Made by a program: the position numbers and the translations under genes | Shown: positions 7,345 through 14,177 of the stretch, piece by piece | Layout of the letters: every line of letters starts with the position of its first letter | Position numbering within the stretch: the stretch's first letter is position 1 | NCBI GenBank assembly: GCA_020430865.1 | Contig: JAGQIY010001224.1 | Location: forward strand, 1 to 17,873 | Reading direction: 5' to 3' | Source of the DNA: Myxococcales bacterium | GTDB taxonomy: Bacteria; Myxococcota; Polyangia; Polyangiales; Polyangiaceae | DNA: 17,873 bases | Notes under the pieces: generated by a model | Seen by the model: the letters and a program-made list of their open reading frames with translations, nothing else | What the model was told of the DNA's origin: nothing | Database searches by the model: none

Positions 7345-9162
7345 ATGTCGACACCCCTCTCCCAGGCGCAGCGCAGCGCCCTGGACAATCGTTCGTGGAA
7401 TCTGCTGGGCCGCGACGTGCTCAGCCCGCTCTGCGCCGCAGCGGGCCTCGAAGCTCGCTTGGGCGAGGTCATCGAAGCCTTCGAGTTGTTGACGGAGGGT
7501 TGGGGAGAACAGCCGATCCCCGCGGTACCGCGCTGGGAATCGGACGTCTGCTCCGACCACTCGCCCTTCGAACCGTCCATCGCACTTTCTCCTCGCGGCA
7601 ACGTTCTGCGCATTCTGGTCGAGGCCCAGGGCAGCGAGCCGACTCGCGCTGCTCAGGCCTCCGCAGGACGCGCGATGACTCAGCGCATCGGTCGGCGCTG
7701 GGGCTTCGACACTCAGCGCTGTGAGCTCCTGGAAGAGCTGTTCCTGGACGCCAGGTCTCCCGAAGGGAGCGCTCCAGCTGGGCGCTTCGGCATCTGGCAC
7801 GCGCTCGAGTTTCACCCCGAGCGCGAGAAGCCCAGCGTCAAGGTCTACTGCGACCTCTCCAGCTGGGGTCCGGAGCTCGCCAGCGCCCTGACTGAAGAGG
7901 CTCTGCAGCGCATCGGCTTCGCTGATGCCTGGCCGGTGATGGCCGACGCTACCACCCGCCGTTGCCCACCGAAGGACCAGCTCGCCTACTTCTCCATCGA
8001 TCTCGACAGCTCGCCGAACGCGCGTGTGAAGCTCTACCTGCGCCACCACGAGGTCACGGCCGAACACCTGGACGTGCTGTTCCGCAGCGCGCGCAACTAC
8101 CGTCCGGAGAGCGTCAAGCAAGCCCTGCGCTCCCTTGGCGTCGGCGCAGGTCCCTACCTCGCCCGGCCCGTCGTGAGCAGCTTCGCCTTCACTCCGAGCG
8201 CTCGCAACCAGCCGACCAGCGCTACCCTGTACTTCCCCCTGGAGAGCTACGTGGACGGCGACGCTCAGGCGCTCGCCAGGCTCCTGGCCTTCAACGCCGA
8301 CTTCGACTTGCCCACCACGTCGCTCGAGGCTGCCGTCCGCGGCCTGGCCCCCAAGCCGCTGGAGGACCTCCAGGGCCTCGTCAGCTACGTCTCCTTCCGC
8401 GAGGAACAGAACACCGCACGCTCGACCGTCTACTTCTCCCCGCTCGCCTACGGCGTGGATCGCGCGAGCGAGAGGCGTATCAAGGCGGCAAAACACCGAG
8501 AGCGCGTGTCCGAGCTGGTCGAGCGCTTCGAGCGACACTCCCTGACGCACCTGCCCTATTTCCGCCGCATGGCGCGCGAGCCGGTGAACCTCGAGCGGCT
8601 CTGGCTGCTGATGAAGAACTTCGACGTCGCCATCGTGCAGGAGTTCCCCCGTCGACTCGCTGCGTTGGTGGCGCGCGCGCCCGGAGACGCGATCCGGGCG
8701 CTGCTGGCCAAGCAGCTGCACGACGAGCTCGGTGGCGGCGACTTCGCCCAGGCACACAAGGCCCTGTTCGCGCGCTTGATCGACGGGCTGGAGCCTCACC
8801 GCCCCGACGTCTCCGAGCCCCTCGCGCCGGCCCGTGCCCTCTCCGACGCTCTGGAACTGGAGTACGTCTCGGCGGACCCCTGGTTCGGCATTGGCGCGTC
8901 GCTGCTGGTGGAGGTCTTCGGCAAACAGGTGGACACCTTCGTGGCCGAGCAGTTCGCGCGACAGAAGCAGGTGGCAGGCAACACCCTGGAGTGGCTGGAT
9001 CTGCACACGGTGCTCGAGGTGGACCACGCCGACGACTCCGCGGAAATCGCCGCGCTGATCCCCGAGGGAGAGCCCGAGGACGCCGCGCTCGCTGGCGCCG
9101 AGCACATCGCAAACGCCTCGCGGCGTTTCTTTGCGGAGATGTATCGTCTGACGTTTGGCTAG
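7345..9162 (+). CDS. Aromatic prenyltransferase (DMATS-like) fused to HDO-type diiron oxidase
   Basis: A 605-residue two-domain enzyme. Residues about 1-375 match the DMATS/indole prenyltransferase (ABBA) family: Glu76 in SDHSPFEPS fits the substrate-anchoring Glu. Arg89, Lys166, Arg227, Lys229 and Tyr231 (ARVKLYLRH), Tyr296 (LYFPLES) and Tyr363 (STVYFSP) fit the diphosphate-binding Arg/Lys/Tyr set. Residues about 385-605 match heme-oxygenase-like, iron-containing redox enzymes: candidate metal ligands are Glu433, Glu461 and His471 (DELGGGDFAQAH), and His554, Glu558 and His561 (LHTVLEVDH), reproducing the E-x9-H and H-x3-E/D-x2-H spacing. The expected activities are dimethylallyl (or longer) transfer to an aromatic substrate, then O2-dependent oxidation. 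GAAGGA at 7333-7338 supports the ATG. The PLP enzyme gene starts 10 nt after its stop. Substrate and product are unknown; a tryptophan-like acceptor is a guess from the family. Confidence 0.85.
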   Translation: MSTPLSQAQRSALDNRSWNLLGRDVLSPLCAAAGLEARLGEVIEAFELLTEGWGEQPIPAVPRWESDVCSDHSPFEPSIALSPRGNVLRILVEAQGSEPTRAAQASAGRAMTQRIGRRWGFDTQRCELLEELFLDARSPEGSAPAGRFGIWHALEFHPEREKPSVKVYCDLSSWGPELASALTEEALQRIGFADAWPVMADATTRRCPPKDQLAYFSIDLDSSPNARVKLYLRHHEVTAEHLDVLFRSARNYRPESVKQALRSLGVGAGPYLARPVVSSFAFTPSARNQPTSATLYFPLESYVDGDAQALARLLAFNADFDLPTTSLEAAVRGLAPKPLEDLQGLVSYVSFREEQNTARSTVYFSPLAYGVDRASERRIKAAKHRERVSELVERFERHSLTHLPYFRRMAREPVNLERLWLLMKNFDVAIVQEFPRRLAALVARAPGDAIRALLAKQLHDELGGGDFAQAHKALFARLIDGLEPHRPDVSEPLAPARALSDALELEYVSADPWFGIGASLLVEVFGKQVDTFVAEQFARQKQVAGNTLEWLDLHTVLEVDHADDSAEIAALIPEGEPEDAALAGAEHIANASRRFFAEMYRLTFG

Positions 9163-9171
9163 CGCTCGGCC

Positions 9172-10362
9172 ATGCCCGAAGACGTCGACCTCCAGCGCGC
9201 GCGGGGCGAGTTCCCCATTCTCGAGCAGCGCAACTACCTTGCGACCCACGCGCTCGGCCCGATGCCGCGCGCCGCTCTGGAGGACCTGGAGGAGTACCGC
9301 GAGCTACTCCTCCAGCGCACCGCAGGGATCCCTGCGCAGCTCAGGGCGATCGAGGCGATGCGAGGCGATCTGGCGCAGCTCGTGGACGCGCTCCCGGATG
9401 ACATCGCGCTGTGTCCCAGCGCGACCGCGGCCCTCGCTCAGATCGCGCTGGCGCTGCAGCCCAGCGTCAACCGACGCCGCCTGCTGATCAGCGCACAGAA
9501 CTTCCCCTCCACACGCTTCCTCTGGCAAGCCCAGGCGCCGCGTGGCTTCGAGCCGGAGCTCGTCGAGCAGCGACTGCCGGCGACGGGGGAACGCAGCGTG
9601 GAGACGTTGCCCATCGATGAGCGCACGGCAGCGGTGATCGTGCCCTGGGTCGCTCCCTACACCGGCGCCCTGATCGATCTCGACGCGCTCTGCCAGCGTT
9701 GCCGGGAAGTCGGTGCGCTGTGCATCGTGGACGCCTACCAGGGCGTAGGCGTCGTGCCGCTGAGCCTGGCGGATCCCGCGCGCCGCCCCGACGTCCTGGT
9801 CGCCGGAAACCACAAGTGGCTGTGTGCTGCGAGCATGGGCTTGGCATTCCTGTACGTGGATCCCCGACTGGCTGTCACGCTCTCGCCAGCTGCACCGGGT
9901 TGGCTCGGCGACGCAGGATTTCCGCAGTTCTCCGAGGTGTATCGACCGGCTGCCGGGGCCCGTCGCTTTCAACAAGGCACGCCTGCGGTCGAACCCATCT
10001 TCGGGGCGCGCGCTGGACTGCGCTTCGTGCTCCGTCATGGGGTGGAGCGTCTGCACGCCTCGAGTCTACGGCTCACCCAGGCGCTGCTCGAGGTAGCGGA
10101 CGACTGCGGCTTGGCGGTCGCCACGCCGCGCTCCCCTAGCGGCCGGGGTGGGACGGTGACCCTCGCGTTTCAGCGCCTCGAAGTTTCCGCGCAGCAACGG
10201 CTCGTGGGCCAACTCAGCCAGGCTGGCATCGACGTCGATTTCCGCCCTGGAGGGGGCATGAGGGTGTCACCTCACCCTTGCGCGACACTGGATGACGTGG
10301 AGTCGGCAGTTTCCACCATTTCTCGGCTCAGCGCGGTTTTTTCCAGCTCGGCTCCGCTCTGA
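9172..10362 (+). CDS. PLP-dependent class V aminotransferase-fold enzyme
   Basis: A 396-residue fold-type I PLP enzyme of the class V group (cysteine desulfurase, isopenicillin N epimerase, kynureninase). Lys215 in AGNHKWLCAASMG is the expected Schiff-base lysine. Asp187 and Gln190 in IVDAYQGVG fit the residues contacting the PLP ring. NFPS near residue 109, PAAGARRFQQGTP near 262 and the C-terminal MRVSPHP are family-typical. Some stretches (NFPS, the GTP segment) resemble kynureninase, but DAYQ replaces the kynureninase DxxH, so the reaction cannot be read from sequence: side-chain cleavage, epimerisation, elimination and transamination all remain possible. It follows the prenyltransferase-oxidase by 9 nt without a clear Shine-Dalgarno, suggesting coupling. 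It probably acts on the same amino-acid-like substrate. Confidence 0.87.
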   Translation: MPEDVDLQRARGEFPILEQRNYLATHALGPMPRAALEDLEEYRELLLQRTAGIPAQLRAIEAMRGDLAQLVDALPDDIALCPSATAALAQIALALQPSVNRRRLLISAQNFPSTRFLWQAQAPRGFEPELVEQRLPATGERSVETLPIDERTAAVIVPWVAPYTGALIDLDALCQRCREVGALCIVDAYQGVGVVPLSLADPARRPDVLVAGNHKWLCAASMGLAFLYVDPRLAVTLSPAAPGWLGDAGFPQFSEVYRPAAGARRFQQGTPAVEPIFGARAGLRFVLRHGVERLHASSLRLTQALLEVADDCGLAVATPRSPSGRGGTVTLAFQRLEVSAQQRLVGQLSQAGIDVDFRPGGGMRVSPHPCATLDDVESAVSTISRLSAVFSSSAPL

Positions 10363-10398
10363 CCTTGCCATCACCCACGGGTTTCGTAGGTTTTGTGC

Positions 10399-11094
10399 GT
10401 GGGAATTCTGTTCCTCCATGCTGCCACGCCCGCAGGGCTCCCCCTCGAACCTGCCCCCAACGGCGCCGGGCACCGCCTCGTGGCTGGCTCCCGCATCCTA
10501 GAAAAGGTCGTCTGCCTGACGAGCCTCGAGCTGACGCTCCATCACCTCGATACGACGCCGGTCCAGGGTCTGATCGTCGACTTGAGCGTGCCCGAGATCG
10601 AAGATGCTCTAGTGCGTATCCGCGCGGATTGGCCCTTGCTACCCCTGCTGGTGGTCGTGCCCGAGGATCGTCCGACCCTCATCAACCTCGCCCATCCGCT
10701 GCGGGCGCGCTGCTTGGTCGCCCCGCTGCAGGCGATCGACGTCGAGCGGTTCATTCGTCACGCCCGGAGCTTCGGCCCCGTGGAACGCAAGGAGCTCGAT
10801 GGTTACCTGTCGCGCTTCGGGCAGGACTACGAACTGACGACCCGGGAGCACGCGCTCGTGGCGGCGGGTCTCGAGGGCGTGCGGCGCAGCGAGCTCCTCG
10901 CGCGCTTCCGCATCAGCGAGAACACATTGAAGAGCCAGGTGCGTGGGCTGCTGCGCAAGACCGGTCAGGCCTCGATGGACGCTCTGATGCGCAGCGTGCT
11001 GCGGGACGTGTTGTCCCAGCAGAGCGACCGTGGCGCCCCGAGCGAGTCCGGTGCTGAAGGCGATCGACGAACCAGCATCCCACCACCGAACTGA
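10399..11094 (+). CDS. LuxR-type regulator with degenerate receiver domain
   Basis: A 231-residue regulator. Residues about 1-125 have the spacing of a receiver domain, with Asp61 in LIVDLSVPE at the phospho-acceptor position. However, the N-terminal acidic pair is missing (the first strand reads GILFLHAATPAG), and the conserved Lys is replaced in CLVAPLQ. Phosphorylation is therefore doubtful. Residues about 146-200 are a LuxR/GerE helix-turn-helix (LTTREHALVAAGL, then NTLKSQVRGLLRK). Its position inside the enzyme block suggests a cluster-specific regulator. The recognition segment nearly matches that of the regulator at 336-974. The start is GTG 10399 with TAGG about 8 nt upstream; TTG 10393 is an alternative. 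A hairpin lies just after its stop. Confidence 0.83.
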   Translation: MGILFLHAATPAGLPLEPAPNGAGHRLVAGSRILEKVVCLTSLELTLHHLDTTPVQGLIVDLSVPEIEDALVRIRADWPLLPLLVVVPEDRPTLINLAHPLRARCLVAPLQAIDVERFIRHARSFGPVERKELDGYLSRFGQDYELTTREHALVAAGLEGVRRSELLARFRISENTLKSQVRGLLRKTGQASMDALMRSVLRDVLSQQSDRGAPSESGAEGDRRTSIPPPN

Positions 11095-11098
11095 CGCG

Positions 11099-11122
11099 GC
11101 GGGCCGGGAGGACTCGGCCCGC
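11099..11122 (+). terminator. GC-rich hairpin after the regulator gene
   Basis: GCGGGCCG (11099-11106) pairs perfectly with CGGCCCGC (11115-11122) around an 8-nt loop, five bases after the TGA of the regulator. No T-tract follows. It may end or attenuate the transcript from the FIST-to-regulator genes, making the GMC-led genes a second unit. No promoter was recognised in the 96 bp before the next start. Confidence 0.5.
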
Positions 11123-11218
11123 TGATCACGCACAGGGTACGCCGCTCCCCCCGTGCAATCCGGCCGCCCGTCTCGACCGCCCTTGTGAAGCGCCAGGAGC
11201 CGGGGCAACCTCCGGACC

Positions 11219-11740
11219 GTGACCGAGCCCGACCCCAGCCTGCTGGACGCGGATACCCTGGCGCTGAGCGCCCAAGGCGTCCCCGAGATAGACCTGGCCC
11301 CTCCCAGCGATCTCCACCGGCCTCGCGCCATTGCGGCCGCCCTGGCCGTCGCGGAGTGCCTGTTCGCTGCGGAGAGCGGGCCGCCCCCCAGGCAGCGCTT
11401 GACCTGGCTCGGACGCGAACTGGACGACTTCCTCGAGCGGATCGGCGCAGACGCCCGGAGTTCCTACCTGCTCGGGCTGTTCGCCCTTGGCGTCCTCGGA
11501 CCGTTGCTCAGCCTGAGCTTCACCCCGCTGCGCAGCATGGACTTGGAGCGCCGCGCGAAGGCCCTGAGCAAGGTGGAGACCAGCTTCGCGTCGGGACTGC
11601 TGCTGGCGGTGAAGGCCATGCTCTGCATCATCTACTACGAACACCCCGACGCAGCGGCGAGCATCGGCTTCGATGGTCGCTGCATGCTGGCGACGCCTGA
11701 GTCGTTGTTGCAGGGGGTTCGGGGGGGAGAGCAGCCATGA
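11219..11740 (+). CDS. Small helical subunit paired with GMC oxidoreductase
   Basis: A 173-residue, mostly helical protein. The stretch from FTPLRSMDLERRAKALSKVE through LLLAVKAMLCIIYYEHPDAAASIGFDG resembles the N-terminal helical segment found before the FAD domain in long-chain alcohol oxidase-type GMC enzymes (pattern F..L...R...L......LR...KALK.L....YY..P....IG). Here it is a separate gene, overlapping the GMC start by 4 nt (ATGA), so it is most likely a small or chaperone-like subunit of that enzyme. A hydrophobic run (YLLGLFALGVLGPLLSLSF) could be a membrane contact or a core helix. The GTG start lacks a well-spaced ribosome binding site (AGGAG is about 20 nt upstream), so the exact N-terminus is uncertain. 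Confidence 0.7.
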   Translation: MTEPDPSLLDADTLALSAQGVPEIDLAPPSDLHRPRAIAAALAVAECLFAAESGPPPRQRLTWLGRELDDFLERIGADARSSYLLGLFALGVLGPLLSLSFTPLRSMDLERRAKALSKVETSFASGLLLAVKAMLCIIYYEHPDAAASIGFDGRCMLATPESLLQGVRGGEQP

Positions 11741-13335
11741 ACGAGCTGGTGAGCGTCGGTTCACGCGCCAAGCGACGACTGAAGAAATCCGACGGAGGTA
11801 GCAACCCGATCACCCAGGGCCGTTTCCTCGAGGATGATGTAGAGCTTGGCTGCGACGTCGTGATCGTGGGCTCTGGGGCCAGCGGAGCAGCAGTAGCCTG
11901 CGAGCTGGCCGAGGCCGGGCAGGACGTGATCGTCGTCGAGGAGGGCGGCTACTTCCGACCCGAGCAATATGGCGCGATGCGTCCCAGCGAGACCCTTCGT
12001 CACCTGTTCCGTGATGGTGGTCTGACCTTCGTCGTGGGCCTGGACGAATCCCCCATGGTGAACATGACGATGGGTCGTTGCGTGGGTGGTTCCTCGGTGC
12101 TCACCGGCGGCGTGTGTTTCCGCATCCCTGGCTTCATCCTCAAGAACTGGCGCGACCAGCAGGGCTTGCACATGTTCAGCGAGGAGGAGCTGGAGCCAGC
12201 CTATCAGGCCGTCGAGGCAGCCACGCACATCGAGAGGGTACCCCTCGAGATGCGCTCGGAGTCGACGAACGTGTTCGCGCGAGGCGCAGAGCGCATGGGC
12301 TACGAGCTGAAGCCAATGCACCGCAACACGAAGGACTGCAACGGCTGCGGGCGCTGCAACTTCGGCTGCCCGCACGGCGCAAAGATGAGCGTGGACATCG
12401 CCTACATTCCCCGCGCGCTCGCCGCTGGCGCGCGCGTCTTCTCAGATTTCCGCGTAGATTCTCTGATCACGAAGGGCGCGAGGGCGGCCGGCGTCGAGGG
12501 CCGGATCTACAACGCTCCGGGCCTGCGTCGGCCCGGCGGAGCGTTCCGGATTCACGCCAAGCGCGTGGTGATGGCAGCCGGCGCCTACAACACGCCCGGC
12601 CTGCTGAAGCGCTTCGGCGTCGGAAAGCAGAGCGGTCAGGTGGGGCGCAACATGACGGTCCACCCCGGCTTCCGCATGATGGCGCGCTTCGATCGCAAGC
12701 TGGAGGGCTGGAAGGGCGCCCTCCAGAGCGCCTTCGCGGACGCCTACGAAGACCAGCGCATCACGCTGACGGCGCTCTACGTCCCCCCGGGCGTGCTCGC
12801 CGCGACCATGAAGGGGATCGGGCGAGAGCACATCGCCAAGGCCGAGGGGATCCCCAACCTCTCGATCTTCGGCGGGATGATCCACGACGATCCCGGGGGT
12901 CGGCTACATCACCTGCTGGGCAAGGCCTTCAGCACCTACCGCATGAGCGCTCGCGACCGCGACGCGATGTACACCATCACGCGCGTGATGGCGGAGACCT
13001 ACTTCGCGGCTGGCGCCCGCGAGGTCTACCTGCCAGTCCTGGGAATGGCACCAGTATCCAGCATGGATGACCTGCGCAAGATCGACTTCCGGCGCATTCC
13101 TGCGAAGCGCTACGAGTGCTCCTCGCAACACCCCCTGGGCACCACGCGCATGGGCGTGACACCCGAGCACTCGGTGGTGGATCCCGATGGCCGCGCCTGG
13201 GAGCTCGACGAGCTCTACGTCGTCGACGGTGGGATCGTCCCGAGTAGCCTGGGAGTGAATCCCCAGCAAGCCATCATGACCCTGGCGACCCGCATCGCAT
13301 GGAAGCTCAGAGAACGGCCGCTCCCCAGCTGGTGA
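11737..13335 (+). CDS. GMC-family FAD oxidoreductase
   Basis: A 532-residue flavoenzyme of the glucose-methanol-choline family. The FAD-binding Rossmann motif VVIVGSGASGAAVACELAEAG is at 41-61. MGRCVGGSSVLTGGVCFR near 109-125 is the GMC signature. His465 in SSQHPLGTTRMG and Asn508 in GVNPQQAIMTLA form the usual catalytic pair, and VVDGGIVPSS precedes Asn508. It should oxidise an alcohol or activated C-H of an organic substrate. An unusual cysteine cluster, Cys201, Cys204, Cys207 and Cys211 (CNGCGRCNFGCP), looks like a ferredoxin-type iron-sulfur site. GGGGGGAGAG just upstream gives a strong ribosome binding site. It overlaps the small subunit by 4 nt and the methyltransferase by 37 nt (or 4 nt if that gene starts at GTG 13332). 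No signal peptide is seen, so it is probably cytoplasmic. Confidence 0.93.
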   Translation: MNELVSVGSRAKRRLKKSDGGSNPITQGRFLEDDVELGCDVVIVGSGASGAAVACELAEAGQDVIVVEEGGYFRPEQYGAMRPSETLRHLFRDGGLTFVVGLDESPMVNMTMGRCVGGSSVLTGGVCFRIPGFILKNWRDQQGLHMFSEEELEPAYQAVEAATHIERVPLEMRSESTNVFARGAERMGYELKPMHRNTKDCNGCGRCNFGCPHGAKMSVDIAYIPRALAAGARVFSDFRVDSLITKGARAAGVEGRIYNAPGLRRPGGAFRIHAKRVVMAAGAYNTPGLLKRFGVGKQSGQVGRNMTVHPGFRMMARFDRKLEGWKGALQSAFADAYEDQRITLTALYVPPGVLAATMKGIGREHIAKAEGIPNLSIFGGMIHDDPGGRLHHLLGKAFSTYRMSARDRDAMYTITRVMAETYFAAGAREVYLPVLGMAPVSSMDDLRKIDFRRIPAKRYECSSQHPLGTTRMGVTPEHSVVDPDGRAWELDELYVVDGGIVPSSLGVNPQQAIMTLATRIAWKLRERPLPSW

Positions 13336-14177
13336 TCGACGGAACCGAGGTGCTGCTGCCGCCGGGCCTCAGCGTCGACTACACGATCCATGAGGAAGCG
13401 CTCGCGGACGGAGTCGAGGGCTGCGAGCTGCGGCTCGACGAAGAGACCGCGGCGTGGCTCGGCGCCCTGAAGACGAAGCGCCGCGGCTCGTTCAGGACGT
13501 TGCTCCAGCGCACGCTGCGAGAGTACGTCTCCGACTTCGATGCCAACGCGCTCCTCGACATGTACCCGATGTTCCTGCTCAGCCGAGCTCAGATCGGCAC
13601 GTTGCTCCATCTCCAACCCGACAGCAGGTTGACCTCGGCGCTCGACGTCGGCGCAGGTTCCGGCGACGTCACCCGCGCCCTGGTGCCCTGGTGCGACAGG
13701 CTGGTCACGACCGAGCGCTCTTGGGGGATGGCGCGCAGGTTGCGCAAGCTCGGCTTCGAGTGCCTACGTATCGACCTCGCGGAAGCCCGGGAGGCGCTGC
13801 CCGGTGCACCGTTTCAGCTGATCAGCTGCTTCAACGTGCTGGACCGGAGTCCGAAGCCTGCTTCGCTCCTGAGAGCGATGCGCGCCTTGCTGGCACCCGG
13901 AGGTCGGCTCCTCCTCTCCGTCCCGCTGCCGTATGAACCCATGTTCTATGCGGGCGCGAAGACGCTGGACCCCCTCGAGGCGTTGGACGTCGCTGGCAGC
14001 GAGTGGTCGAGCTGCGCTCTTGATCTATGCGCGCGTGTGCTCCCGGCACACGGGCTTCGTGCGCTCCGGCTGAGCCGGGCGCCCTACCTCTCGGGCGGAG
14101 ACAGCCGGCGTGCCGCCTACGTGCTGGACACGGCGGTGGTCGTGGCGGAGGCGAGCGGTGTCGCAGAGCCTGGCTGA
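13299..14177 (+). CDS. METTL9/DREV-like SAM-dependent methyltransferase
   Basis: A 292-residue class I methyltransferase. The SAM-binding motif is ALDVGAGSGDVT (114-125), followed by VTTERSWGMARRLRKLGF, then SCFNVLDRSP (176-185), LLLSVPLPYEPMFY and the ending APYLSGGDSRRAAYVLDTAVVV. The NVLDR motif, the proline-rich LPYEP segment and the YVLDTAVVV ending closely track eukaryotic METTL9 (DREV family), a protein histidine N-pi-methyltransferase acting on HxH motifs. This is more specific than a generic methyltransferase match. Whether this homologue methylates protein histidine, a peptide or the pathway's small molecule is unknown. ATG 13299 lies inside the GMC gene; GTG 13332, overlapping the GMC stop as GTGA, is an equally plausible start. 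It overlaps the DUF2891 gene by 20 nt. Confidence 0.85.
   Translation: MEAQRTAAPQLVIDGTEVLLPPGLSVDYTIHEEALADGVEGCELRLDEETAAWLGALKTKRRGSFRTLLQRTLREYVSDFDANALLDMYPMFLLSRAQIGTLLHLQPDSRLTSALDVGAGSGDVTRALVPWCDRLVTTERSWGMARRLRKLGFECLRIDLAEAREALPGAPFQLISCFNVLDRSPKPASLLRAMRALLAPGGRLLLSVPLPYEPMFYAGAKTLDPLEALDVAGSEWSSCALDLCARVLPAHGLRALRLSRAPYLSGGDSRRAAYVLDTAVVVAEASGVAEPG
14147..14151 (+). promoter_or_regulatory. Ribosome binding site for the DUF2891 gene
   Basis: GGAGG inside the end of the methyltransferase gene stands 6 nt before GTG 14158. This supports that start over an upstream in-frame GTG at 14110, which would add a basic, non-family extension. Confidence 0.65.

Noticed and set aside
7327..9249. 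640-codon minus-strand open frame opposite the prenyltransferase-oxidase gene
   Set aside because: Long antisense frames are common in high-GC genes. The plus strand carries complete active-site motifs of two families, whereas the antisense product shows no recognisable motif.
11185..11700. Plus-strand frame starting GTG 11185 with AGGAG nearby, overlapping the small GMC subunit
   Set aside because: The product is Arg/Pro-rich without motifs. The frame from 11219 gives a helical protein resembling GMC partner segments and ends in an ATGA overlap with the GMC gene.
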